DNA from: Methylocystis sp. MJC1
GTDB lineage: Bacteria > Pseudomonadota > Alphaproteobacteria > Rhizobiales > Beijerinckiaceae
Assembly: GCF_026427715.1 (NCBI RefSeq)
Contig: NZ_CP107558.1
Location: 3,441,001 to 3,505,000 of the forward strand
Direction of reading: 5' to 3'
DNA length: 64,000 nucleotides
Positions 10,977 through 18,376 of this stretch are shown piece after piece (the first letter of the stretch is position 1; each line of letters starts with the position of its first letter). The translations under genes were made by a program, and so were the position numbers. Under the pieces are notes generated by a model. It saw nothing but the letters and a program-made list of their open reading frames with translations, made no database searches and was not told the origin of the DNA.

Positions 10977-12794
10977 ATGTCGGTCCTCAAGATTTACGCG
11001 CGCGTTCTGGGCCAGCTGCGCCCGCAGGCAAGGCTCGCCTCCATCCTTGTCGCGGCCAATCTGGCGCTCGCCATTGCGCAATTTGCGGAGCCGCTTCTTT
11101 TCGGCCGCATCATCGACCGGATGACCCAAGCGCAAGCGCCAGGCCAGACGCTTGTCTGGGGGGATCTGGCGCCCCTCCTTGCCGCCTGGGCTGGCTTCGG
11201 CCTGTTTTCGATCGTCGGCGCTATCCTTGTCGGGCTCAACGCCGACCGCTTGGCGCATCGCCGCCGCGTCGCCGTCATGTCCGAATATTTCGAGCATGTT
11301 CTCAACCTGCCCCTGAATTATCACGCCAATGTGCATTCCGGCCGTCTGCTGAAGACCATGCTCGACGGCGCCATGGCGATGTTCAGCCTCTGGCTGTCCT
11401 TCTTCCGCGAGAACTGCGCCTCCTTCGTCGCGCTGTTCATTCTTCTTCCGGCGACCCTGTTTCTCAATTGGCGGCTGGGCGGGCTTTTGGTCGTCCTTGT
11501 CCTCGCCTTTTACGTGTCGACGAGCTTTGTCGTCCGGCGCACGGAGCGGCTGCAGGGAAAGGTCGAGCGCATCAATTCGGCGCTCGCCGAACACGCCTCC
11601 GACGCGCTGGGGAATATTCCGGTCGTCCAGAGCTTCACGCGCGTGGAAAGCGAGTCCCGCGCGCTCAAGCGCATCGTCGACGACCTCCTGGCCGCACAGA
11701 TGCCGGTGCTCTCCTGGTGGGCGCTCATCGCGGCGGCGAGCCGGGCCTCGGCGACTCTCACGATCCTCTCGATCTTCCTGCTCGGCACATGGCTTCATCT
11801 GCGTGGCATGGCGACGATCGGCGAGATCGTAACCTTTACGAATTTCGCAACCATGCTGATCGGACGGCTCGAGCAGGTCGTCGGCTTCGTCAACATCCTC
11901 CTTCAGCAATCGGCCAAGATCGGCGAATTTTTCGAGGTCCTGGATACGCAGCCCTCGGTCGCTGATCGGCCGGGCGCGCGCGACGCCGGGCGGCTCTCGG
12001 GCGCCGTCGCTTTCGAGAAGGTGACCTTCTCCTATGATGGCCGCCGCAAGGCGGTGAAGAACGTCACCTTTTCCGTCAAGCCCGGACAGACGATTGCGCT
12101 CGTGGGCTCGACGGGGTCGGGCAAGTCGACGACGCTCGGACTCCTGCATCGCGTCTTCGATCCCGAAGAGGGCGCGGTGAAGATCGACGGCGTCGACATC
12201 AAGGAGTTCACGCTGCTCTCGCTGCGGCGCAACATCGGCGTGGTCTTTCAGGAGCCGATGCTGTTCGCCCGAACAATCGAGGAAAATCTGCGCATCGGCG
12301 ATCCCGACGCAACCAACGCCGAGATTGCGCGGGCGTTGGAGTTGGCGCAGGCGTCGGAGTTTGTCTCTCGCCAGAGCGACGGGCGCGACACCCGCATCGG
12401 CGAACGCGGCCGCACGCTTTCTGGCGGCGAGCGCCAGCGCCTCTCGATTGCCCGCGCGCTGTTGAAGAACCCGCCGATCCTCGTCTTCGACGAGGCGACA
12501 GCGGCGCTCGACGCCACGACCGAGCGTCAGATTCAGAAGGCGCTGGAGGCCGCGACCAGAGGGCGCACAACCTTCGTCATCGCCCATCGCCTCGCCACCG
12601 TGCGCAACGCCGACCACATTCTGGTTTTCGACCAGGGCGAGATTGTCGAGAGCGGCTCCTTCGAGACGCTCGTGGCCAAGGGCGGCCGTTTCGAGGCGCT
12701 GGCGGCGGCGCAGTTCATGACCGAGCCGACGCAGCCGGCGTCGGGGTTGGAAGGGCTGCACGAGCCGACGGCGCCGCAGGTCCGGGCAGGCTAG
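10977..12794 (+). CDS. ndvA: NdvA/ChvA-like ABC exporter (cyclic beta-glucan type)
   Basis: A 605-residue half-size ABC exporter with six membrane helices fused to a nucleotide-binding domain. The N-terminus (MSVLKIYARVLGQLRP, EPLLFGRIIDRM) resembles NdvA/ChvA, which export cyclic beta-1,2-glucan to the periplasm. The ATPase domain has Walker A GSTGSGKST (about 377-385), signature LSGGERQR and Walker B ILVFDEATAALD, followed by the H-loop VIAHRLA. No glucan synthase (ndvB/chvB) is nearby, so the substrate is inferred from the family; a lipid or other glycan is possible. The start lies 84 bases after HPr with GAGAG upstream. Confidence 0.82.
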   Translation: MSVLKIYARVLGQLRPQARLASILVAANLALAIAQFAEPLLFGRIIDRMTQAQAPGQTLVWGDLAPLLAAWAGFGLFSIVGAILVGLNADRLAHRRRVAVMSEYFEHVLNLPLNYHANVHSGRLLKTMLDGAMAMFSLWLSFFRENCASFVALFILLPATLFLNWRLGGLLVVLVLAFYVSTSFVVRRTERLQGKVERINSALAEHASDALGNIPVVQSFTRVESESRALKRIVDDLLAAQMPVLSWWALIAAASRASATLTILSIFLLGTWLHLRGMATIGEIVTFTNFATMLIGRLEQVVGFVNILLQQSAKIGEFFEVLDTQPSVADRPGARDAGRLSGAVAFEKVTFSYDGRRKAVKNVTFSVKPGQTIALVGSTGSGKSTTLGLLHRVFDPEEGAVKIDGVDIKEFTLLSLRRNIGVVFQEPMLFARTIEENLRIGDPDATNAEIARALELAQASEFVSRQSDGRDTRIGERGRTLSGGERQRLSIARALLKNPPILVFDEATAALDATTERQIQKALEAATRGRTTFVIAHRLATVRNADHILVFDQGEIVESGSFETLVAKGGRFEALAAAQFMTEPTQPASGLEGLHEPTAPQVRAG

Positions 12795-12809
12795 CGCTCG
12801 CCAACGCCC

Positions 12810-12894
12810 CCGTCATTGCGAGGAGCGGAGCGACGAAGCAATCCAGAGCCGCCACTGCTGCCTCTGGATTGCTTCGCTTCGCTCGCAATGACGG
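12810..12894. repeat. Palindromic repeat family 1, copy 1
   Basis: 85 bases with perfect 13-base inverted ends CCGTCATTGCGAG / CTCGCAATGACGG and an inner pair GAAGCAATCCAGAG / CTCTGGATTGCTTC. Further copies lie at 25425, 36915 and 59855. It sits between ndvA and the xoxF terminator. Confidence 0.9.
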
Positions 12895-12953
12895 CCGTGG
12901 GGGCGTGCCCGCGACCATTTGCCCAGCCGATGCGCCGCTTGATCCATAGCTCG

Positions 12954-12987
12954 CAAAAAAAGCGCCCGGCGAGATTTCGCCGGGCGC
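12954..12987 (-). terminator. Intrinsic terminator of xoxF
   Basis: On the minus strand an 11-base-pair GC-rich stem (arms 12962-12972 and 12977-12987, four-base loop) is followed by seven T residues. It lies about 31 bases after the xoxF stop codon and is a textbook rho-independent terminator. Confidence 0.9.
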
Positions 12988-13018
12988 CAGTCTTCGAGTG
13001 CTAGACCTTACACTCTGC

Positions 13019-15028
13019 TTAGTTGGGCAGGGCGAAGACGGTCAGGACGCCGCCGAGGGCGGTATAATTGGCGAGCGAGGCGTAGTTGCCCACCGCGCCG
13101 AGACCTTCGTTCGACTTCGACAGACCGGCCGCGAGGCCGATGCCAGCCCAGCCGCCGACGCCCGACAGAACCGCCACATACTGCTTGCCGGCCGATTCAT
13201 AGGTCATCACATTGCCGATGATGCCCGACGGGGTCTTATACTTGTAGAGCTCCTTGCCGGTCTTCGTGTCGACCGCCTTCAGATAGCCCTCCAGCGTGCC
13301 GTAGAAGGTCACGCCGCCGTCCGTCGACACAGCGCCCGACCAGGCCGAGAACTGCTCCTTGTTCGACCAGACGATCTTACCCGTCCGCGCGTCCCAGGCG
13401 ATGAAGTTGCCGGTGTGGTTCGTGCCGTCGCCCAGCACCTTGCCCGCCGGGAACATTTCCAGCGTCGCGCCGACATAGGGCTGGCCCGCCGTGTAGGACA
13501 CGCGGAACGGCTCATAGTCCATGCAGACGTGGTTCGTCGGAACCATGAACAGGCCCGTCGCCGGATCGAAAGAAGCCGGCTGTTCGTCCTTCGAGCCGAG
13601 AGCGGCCGGGCAGACGTTCTGGGTGTTCGTGTCCTCGCCATTGTGCTGCGTCGAATATTTGTCGACGACCAGCGGACGGCCATAGGTCTTGGACGACTTG
13701 TCCATGTCGACCTTCGTCGCCCAGTTCACCGCCGGATCATACTTCTCGGCGACGAGCAGGTCGCCGTTGGTGCGATCGAGCGTATAGGCGAAGCCGTTAC
13801 GGTCGAAGTGGACGAGCGTCTTGACCTTCTTGCCGCCGATGTCCTGGTCGGCCAGGATCATCTCGTTGATGCCGTCATAGTCCCACTCGTCGTGGGGGGT
13901 CATCTGGTAGAGCCACTTCGTCTTGCCGGTGTCGAGGTCGCGCGCCCAGATGGTCATCGACCAGCGGTTGTCGCCCGGACGCTGGTTCGGGTTCCAGGTC
14001 GAGGGGTTGCCGGAGCCGTAGTAGACGAGGTTCAGCTCGGGGTCGTAGCTATACCAGCCCCAGGTGGTGCCGCCGCCCGTCTGCCATTGATCGCCCTGCC
14101 AGGTGCTGATGCCGGAGTCCTTCTCGACCGGCTGGCCGAGATGGGTGGTCTTGCCCGGCTCGATCAGCGTATCGGCGTCGGGACCCATGGAGTAGCCGCG
14201 CCACACCTGCTTGCCGGTCTTGATGTCGTAAGCGGTGATATGGCCGCGCACGCCGAACTCGCCGCCGGCGATGCCGACGAACACCTTGTCCTTGAAGACA
14301 TGCGGCGCGGCGGTCGAGGTCTGGCCCTTCGACGGATCGCCGTTCTTCACCGACCAGACGACCTTGCCGGTCTTGGCGTCGAGCGCGACGAGCGTGGTGT
14401 CGGCCTGAGCGAGGAAAATCTTGCCGTCGCCGTAAGCGACGCCGCGGTTGACCGTGTCGCAGCACATGACCGGAACGACCGACGGATCCTGCTTGGGCTC
14501 ATATTTCCAGAGGATCTGGTGAGCCGGATCCTTGGCGTCGAGCGCATAGACGATATTGGGGAACGGCGTATGCAGATACATCACGTCGGTCGTGATGGTC
14601 TTGCCGGAGCTGTCGGTGACCGACACATTGTTGAGGACGATCGGCGCGCCTTCGTGGCCGCGCAGAACGCCCGTCGAAAACTGCCAGGCCGGCTGGAGCT
14701 TGCCGACGTTTTCGCCCGTGATCTGCTTGAGGCCCGAATGGCGGAGATTGGCGTAGTCGCCGGTCGGAGAGACCCACTGCTTGGGGTCCTTGGACAGCTT
14801 CAGCAACTCGTCATTCGCCAGCGCTGCGCTCGGCGTAGCGGCGGCTTCGGCTTTCACAGCCGCGGGAGCCTCGGCCTTCGGAGCGGCGGGCGCTTCCGCT
14901 TGCGGCGCGGCTTTCGTGCCGTATTTCCCCGTCTCCTCGGGCGTCAGCTTCCAGGTTTGGGCATGCAGCTGCCCCGATGTAAGTAGCGCAATAATGCCTA
15001 CAGAAGCTGTTCTCAGCAGCTTATGCAT
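13019..15028 (-). CDS. xoxF: PQQ-dependent methanol dehydrogenase, lanthanide (XoxF) type
   Basis: Periplasmic quinoprotein that oxidises methanol to formaldehyde or formate with PQQ and a lanthanide. The 669-residue precursor has a signal peptide (cleavage probably after LHA, residue 23) and PQQ propeller repeats. Vicinal cysteines Cys189-Cys190 and predicted metal ligands Glu257, Asn341 and the pair Asp383/Asp385 in DEWDYDG are present. The second Asp is the XoxF hallmark; calcium-type MxaF has Ala there. Unusual is an Ala/Pro/Lys/Glu-rich linker at about 39-70 between signal peptide and enzyme domain. The start at 15028 has GGGAGGA upstream. No xoxG cytochrome or xoxJ adjoins it. An intrinsic-terminator-like hairpin lies in its leader. 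Confidence 0.95.
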   Translation of the reverse strand: MHKLLRTASVGIIALLTSGQLHAQTWKLTPEETGKYGTKAAPQAEAPAAPKAEAPAAVKAEAAATPSAALANDELLKLSKDPKQWVSPTGDYANLRHSGLKQITGENVGKLQPAWQFSTGVLRGHEGAPIVLNNVSVTDSSGKTITTDVMYLHTPFPNIVYALDAKDPAHQILWKYEPKQDPSVVPVMCCDTVNRGVAYGDGKIFLAQADTTLVALDAKTGKVVWSVKNGDPSKGQTSTAAPHVFKDKVFVGIAGGEFGVRGHITAYDIKTGKQVWRGYSMGPDADTLIEPGKTTHLGQPVEKDSGISTWQGDQWQTGGGTTWGWYSYDPELNLVYYGSGNPSTWNPNQRPGDNRWSMTIWARDLDTGKTKWLYQMTPHDEWDYDGINEMILADQDIGGKKVKTLVHFDRNGFAYTLDRTNGDLLVAEKYDPAVNWATKVDMDKSSKTYGRPLVVDKYSTQHNGEDTNTQNVCPAALGSKDEQPASFDPATGLFMVPTNHVCMDYEPFRVSYTAGQPYVGATLEMFPAGKVLGDGTNHTGNFIAWDARTGKIVWSNKEQFSAWSGAVSTDGGVTFYGTLEGYLKAVDTKTGKELYKYKTPSGIIGNVMTYESAGKQYVAVLSGVGGWAGIGLAAGLSKSNEGLGAVGNYASLANYTALGGVLTVFALPN

Positions 15029-15146
15029 TCGCTTTCCTCCCGAGGAATCGTTTTTACGGCCGTAGAATAGGACCGCCGCACTCTTAGTGTATTTCGACAA
15101 AGACGACCAGAGCAGAGAAGCGCCCGGCAGGCAGGCAGGGCGCCCG

Positions 15147-15182
15147 AAAAAAATGGCCTCTGAGGCGGGATCCTCAAAGGCC
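15147..15182 (-). terminator. Terminator-like hairpin in the xoxF leader
   Basis: On the minus strand GGCCTTTGAGG and CCTCAGAGGCC (15155-15182) form an 11-pair stem including one T-G wobble, with a six-base loop. It is followed by A and seven T residues (15147-15153). It lies 118 bases upstream of the xoxF start and about 125 bases beyond the rpsR terminator. It may be a back-up terminator for the ribosomal operon, the end of a small RNA, or an attenuator for xoxF. Confidence 0.75.
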
Positions 15183-15306
15183 AGAGATATTCTCATGCAT
15201 TAAGCACATTCTCGATCCCACACGGACTCGCTTGCGTCAAGGGACGCTCGATCCTTTCGTGCGCTACCCACAAGGAGCGCGGCGTTCGGGAGGACGCCCG
15301 GCGCAT

Positions 15307-15333
15307 AAAAAAACCGCGCCCTCTCGGGCGCGG
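15307..15333 (-). terminator. Intrinsic terminator of the rpsF-rpsR operon
   Basis: On the minus strand the stem CCGCGCCC / GGGCGCGG (15314-15333, four-base loop) is followed by seven T residues (15307-15313). It begins 27 bases after the rpsR stop codon. Confidence 0.9.
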
Positions 15334-15360
15334 CTCGCTATTCGACCAAAAGCCGAAATC

Positions 15361-15597
15361 TCAGCGGATCACGTAAGGCAGCAGGCCCAGGAAGCGGGCG
15401 CGCTTGATGGCCTGGGCCAGTTCGCGCTGCTTCTTGGCGGAGACCGCCGTGATGCGCGACGGCACGATCTTGCCGCGCTCGGAGATGTAACGTGACAGCA
15501 GGCGCGTGTCCTTATAGTCGATCTTCGGCGCGTTGGCGCCGGAGAAGGGGCAGGACTTGCGGCGGCGGAAGAAGGGACGACGGGGCGCGGTGCTCAT
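15361..15597 (-). CDS. rpsR: 30S ribosomal protein S18
   Basis: S18 sits on the platform of the 30S subunit and forms a heterodimer with S6. The 78-residue protein has the typical basic start [18 protein letters not shown] and the conserved [20 protein letters not shown] stretch. Its start overlaps the rpsF stop by four bases, so translation of the two partners is coupled. rplI (L9), which often follows, is absent: the gene is followed directly by an intrinsic terminator. Confidence 0.97.
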   Translation of the reverse strand: MSTAPRRPFFRRRKSCPFSGANAPKIDYKDTRLLSRYISERGKIVPSRITAVSAKKQRELAQAIKRARFLGLLPYVIR

Positions 15598-16025
15598 TCG
15601 GTCTCTCCTTCAACTCGGCCTTCCTCACGGCGCGGACGGCGCTCGCCACGATCGCCACGCGGGGCGCCGCCGGGGCCGCGGCGCTCGCCGCGGTCGTCGT
15701 CGTCACGCTTGCGCAGCTGCGCGGACGGGCCTTCCTCGAGGGTCTCGACGCGCAGCGTCAGGACGCGAAGGATGTCTTCGTTGATGCTCTGCTGGCGCTC
15801 CAGCTCGGCGATGGCTGCCGGCGGGGCGTCGATGTTCATGAGCGTGAAATGCGCCTTGCGGTTCTTCTTGATCCGATAAGCGAGCGACTTGACGCCCCAA
15901 TATTCGGTCTTGCCGACCGTGCCGCCAAGCGACGTGACGACATTTTTGAACTGCCCGGTCAGAGCCTCCACCTGCTGGGGAGAAATATCCTGACGGGCGA
16001 GATAGACATGCTCGTAAAGAGCCAT
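15594..16025 (-). CDS. rpsF: 30S ribosomal protein S6
   Basis: S6 binds S18 on the 30S platform. The 143-residue protein begins [18 protein letters not shown] and contains [17 protein letters not shown], typical of S6. After about residue 110 comes a long, very charged Arg/Gly/Asp/Glu tail ([14 protein letters not shown] and similar), longer than in Escherichia coli; charged S6 tails are known in alphaproteobacteria. The ATG lies downstream of GGAAAGGCG. First gene of the rpsF-rpsR operon. Confidence 0.97.
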   Translation of the reverse strand: MALYEHVYLARQDISPQQVEALTGQFKNVVTSLGGTVGKTEYWGVKSLAYRIKKNRKAHFTLMNIDAPPAAIAELERQQSINEDILRVLTLRVETLEEGPSAQLRKRDDDDRGERRGPGGAPRGDRGERRPRREEGRVEGETE

Positions 16026-16438
16026 GTGTTTCGCCTTTCCGTTGCCGCGAGCCGCTCCGGCGCCAAGCCCTTCGAGCGCTTCTTGGGGGCGTCGCCCCTG
16101 GGAAAGGCTCGAGAGGAAGTGAGTTCGAAGGCGGAGACACGGGAAGACGGAGAGAACCCCTCGCCCCTTTTTCCGCGCATATTCCTTGTCTTGAAAGCCG
16201 CTTCGCAGTTTTCAGGAATATGCGCTTCCAGCATATTCTCTTTCCGAAAACCGCTTGGCGCTTTTCGGGAATATGCGCCAGGGCGCTTCCGTTCAGCCCC
16301 CGGCCGGGAACGTCGCGATCCGCGCCTTATACGCAGGTTTCGCCAAGATGCAAGAGCGCCTGCGACGAAGGCGCCCGTTGACGACCAAACGCCTGGGTTG
16401 CACCTTTATCTTCCCACGCCCTCACAGGGAGAGGGAAC
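16026..16438. other. Intergenic region between rpsF and the Cys-rich gene
   Basis: 413 bases holding the promoter and leader of rpsF-rpsR on the minus strand, a tandem palindromic repeat (listed separately) and presumably the promoter of the divergent secreted-protein gene. No gene was recognised. An S6:S18-binding leader structure would be expected just upstream of rpsF but could not be confirmed by eye. Confidence 0.5.
16175..16276. repeat. Tandem palindromic repeat family 5 (two units)
   Basis: Two successive palindromes of about 50 bases (16175-16225 and 16231-16276). Each starts GCATATTC, ends GAATATGC and has an inner GAAA(A/G)CCGCTT ... TTTTC core. The inner part resembles the CCGAAAACCGCTTCGC palindromes common between genes in Rhizobiales. 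Confidence 0.75.
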
Positions 16439-17257
16439 ATGCGCAACAGGCTGAATAAGAGCATTTTCAGCGTATTTTTCTTTTTGGCGCTCATCGCCCT
16501 TTCGGGCTCCGCTCGCGCCCAGACCTATGGCAGCGGCCTCATCCCCGCGAGTTCCGTGACCTTCGTCAATCGCAGCGCCAATCCACGCTATGTCGCATTC
16601 ACGGTTCAGTCCGGAAATCCCGGGCCGGCCGTCTGGTCGTCGGGCTGCGAGCGCTTCAACGACCAAGTCTATCTGGCGCCCGGCCAGCTCTGCACGGCCT
16701 CCGTGCCGAGCAGCGCAGGCCCCTCGCGTTTTTGCGCGCGGGAAAATCCCTTGCCGCCCGGCAAGGCGCCCAACTGCTTTGCCGCGCAGGCCGAAAATCT
16801 GACAATCATCGGCACGAATTTCACGAGCGGCGGGGGCTGCAACCGGGCCGGCGACCCGCATGTGGTCGATGTCGTGCAGAAAAGCTGCGTCTGGTACGAG
16901 ATCGATATCGTCCCGGAAAGCTGCACCAATTGCGCTTGGTACGGCGATAATTGCAAAAACAGCGGCGGCGTCTCCTATAACGCGCCCGTGCAGCTCTCCT
17001 GCTCAGGGGCGCCGACATTCACCTGCCGCGGTCCGGTGGGCCCTCTCGGCGTCTACGGCGCGAAATATCCGCAGAATTGCGGCACGCCCTTCAACCAGCC
17101 GAGCTGCATCGGCGGCCTCAACGGCGCCTGCCTGCAAGCCTATTTCTTCCCGATGTCGACCTCAGGCGCCTGCAAATATCCCACCGACAAACCTCAGCCG
17201 AACGCCCAATGCCCGGAAGGCCAGACGCTTTTCGTGACGTTCCTCGACGGTCTGTGA
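16439..17257 (+). CDS. Secreted cysteine-rich protein, unrecognised
   Basis: A 272-residue protein with a clear signal peptide (hydrophobic FSVFFFLALIALSGSA, cleavage near ARA-Q). The mature part contains sixteen cysteines, an even number suited to multiple disulfides, plus many Gly, Pro and Asn residues and aromatic motifs such as YGAKYPQNCGTPF. It begins VTFVNRS shortly after the signal peptide. Sixteen cysteines and a beta-rich start recall thaumatin-like proteins, but spacing and signature motifs do not match convincingly, so I leave it unnamed. AGGGAGAGGG lies just before the ATG. It is divergent from rpsF and followed 73 bases later by a small lipoprotein gene. Confidence 0.8.
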   Translation: MRNRLNKSIFSVFFFLALIALSGSARAQTYGSGLIPASSVTFVNRSANPRYVAFTVQSGNPGPAVWSSGCERFNDQVYLAPGQLCTASVPSSAGPSRFCARENPLPPGKAPNCFAAQAENLTIIGTNFTSGGGCNRAGDPHVVDVVQKSCVWYEIDIVPESCTNCAWYGDNCKNSGGVSYNAPVQLSCSGAPTFTCRGPVGPLGVYGAKYPQNCGTPFNQPSCIGGLNGACLQAYFFPMSTSGACKYPTDKPQPNAQCPEGQTLFVTFLDGL

Positions 17258-17329
17258 CCCCTGCCCCATCCTTGTCGGCGCCGGCGCGCGAGGCTATGGT
17301 CCGCGCGCAACGACAGGGGAGCGAGCGGC

Positions 17330-17467
17330 ATGACAGGCAAAACGGCGTTGGTTTTGGCTCTCTTCGGCCTCTCGCTCGCGCTTTCGGCCTGCGACAAATG
17401 CGGCGGCTTTCAGGAAATCCGCGTGCCGAGCCTCCCCCACGCCTGCCGAGACGCCGCCGCGCGCTAA
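17330..17467 (+). CDS. Very small lipoprotein (45 residues)
   Basis: A short open frame with a lipoprotein signal: MTGKTALVLALFGLSLAL followed by the lipobox LSAC (Cys21). The mature peptide is only about 25 residues and starts CDKCGGFQ with a second cysteine three residues on, and a third near the C-terminus (HACRD). AGGGGAG lies upstream of the ATG. It follows the Cys-rich secreted gene by 73 bases and could be co-transcribed with it. Function unknown; confidence rests on the signal and lipobox, since the length alone would not separate it from chance. Confidence 0.65.
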   Translation: MTGKTALVLALFGLSLALSACDKCGGFQEIRVPSLPHACRDAAAR

Positions 17468-17542
17468 GACCGCATAAACCCAAAAGCGCAGGGCGTTTGG
17501 GGTGAGCTTAAGCGCAAGAGATGCGCCAGCCGGAGGCCATGC

Positions 17543-18364
17543 TTGTCGAAAGCCGATCTCTTTCTCGAAAAGAAACGCCGCGGCGAAAAGCTCGTCGTCG
17601 TCACCGCCTATGACGCGCCGACGGCGCGCATCGAGGCGGAAGCGGGCGTCGACATTATCCTCGTCGGCGACAGCGTGGGCGTGAACATCCTCGGCTATGC
17701 GCATGAGCGCGAGGTCACGCTCGCGGATATGGCGCATCACATTGCCGCGGTGCGGCGCGGCGCGCCTCAAATCTATGTCATCGGCGATCTGCCTTACGCC
17801 ACCTATGACACGCCAGAAATGGCGCTCGCGAGCGCGCGCGTGCTGCACGATGCTGGCGCCGATTGCGTGAAATTCGAAGGCGCGCAGCCTGATGTCGTCG
17901 CGGCGCTGACGGCGGCGGGTTTCGACGTCTGCGGGCATCTCGGCCTCGAATCCCAGCATCAGGAGATCAAGCGCCGGCAGGGCAAGACCGCCGAGGCCGC
18001 TGTCAAGCTCTATGACGATGCGCGCGCCGGCGACGCGGCTGGACAGAAATTCTTGGTGCTGGAGCTGGTGCCGAGCGAGCTTGCGGGAAGCATCACGCGC
18101 TCTGTCACCGCCGCGACGATCGGCATCGGCGCAGGGCCGGAGACGGATGGGCAGGTGCTCGTCGTCAATGACCTCGCGGGCGTGACCACGCGTGATTTCA
18201 AGCACAATCGCCGCTATGGCGAGGTCGGCGCTGCGCTGCGCGCGGCCGTCGCCGCCTATGCGCGGGATGTGCGCTCGGGCGACTTTCCTGGTTCCGAGCA
18301 CGCCTTCCAGATGCCCGCCGATGAACGCGTGGCCTTCGAAAAACGGCTACGGGAGCGTTGCTGA
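17543..18364 (+). CDS. panB: 3-methyl-2-oxobutanoate hydroxymethyltransferase (ketopantoate synthase)
   Basis: PanB transfers a hydroxymethyl group from methylene-tetrahydrofolate to alpha-ketoisovalerate, the first committed step to pantothenate and coenzyme A. The 273-residue TIM-barrel protein shows VTAYDAPTARIEAEAGVD, the metal-binding LVGDSVG, VKFEGA and GHLGLESQH, and IGIGAGPETDGQVLV. The start is TTG at 17543, well spaced after GGAGG (17532-17536). The ATG at 17539 is in another frame. panC and panD are not adjacent. It converges with the GT41 gene, with 12 bases between the stop codons. Confidence 0.95.
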   Translation: MSKADLFLEKKRRGEKLVVVTAYDAPTARIEAEAGVDIILVGDSVGVNILGYAHEREVTLADMAHHIAAVRRGAPQIYVIGDLPYATYDTPEMALASARVLHDAGADCVKFEGAQPDVVAALTAAGFDVCGHLGLESQHQEIKRRQGKTAEAAVKLYDDARAGDAAGQKFLVLELVPSELAGSITRSVTAATIGIGAGPETDGQVLVVNDLAGVTTRDFKHNRRYGEVGAALRAAVAAYARDVRSGDFPGSEHAFQMPADERVAFEKRLRERC

Positions 18365-18376
18365 AAGCTGGGCCAT

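Larger units (their letters stand above)
15029..15360. other. xoxF upstream region
   Basis: 332 bases between rpsR (stop at 15361) and xoxF, both minus strand. It holds the rpsR terminator and a second terminator-like hairpin, listed separately. A GC-rich inverted repeat GCGCCC ... GGGCGC (15120-15143) lies between that hairpin and xoxF. No gene is seen, and no convincing -35/-10 pair could be fixed. Confidence 0.5.

Noticed and set aside
10548..12761. A very long minus-strand open frame (737 codons) opposite the ABC exporter, and similar long antisense frames opposite fusA, xoxF, mutA, atpD and the amine oxidase
   Set aside because: They lie exactly opposite clear genes, have the Arg/Asp/Leu/His-rich composition of antisense GC-rich codons, and show no domain or ribosome site.
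12810..12894. CRISPR-like repeat
   Set aside because: The repeats are single, dispersed palindromes without regular spacers and without cas genes.
15120..15240. A lanthanide riboswitch upstream of xoxF
   Set aside because: A terminator hairpin exists but I could not find an alternative antiterminator pairing or a clear promoter upstream, so only a possible attenuator is reported.
16439..17257. Thaumatin-like protein
   Set aside because: Sixteen cysteines match in number, but their spacing and the family signature could not be aligned with confidence.
17539..17541. ATG as the panB start
   Set aside because: It is in another reading frame; the PanB frame begins with TTG at 17543.
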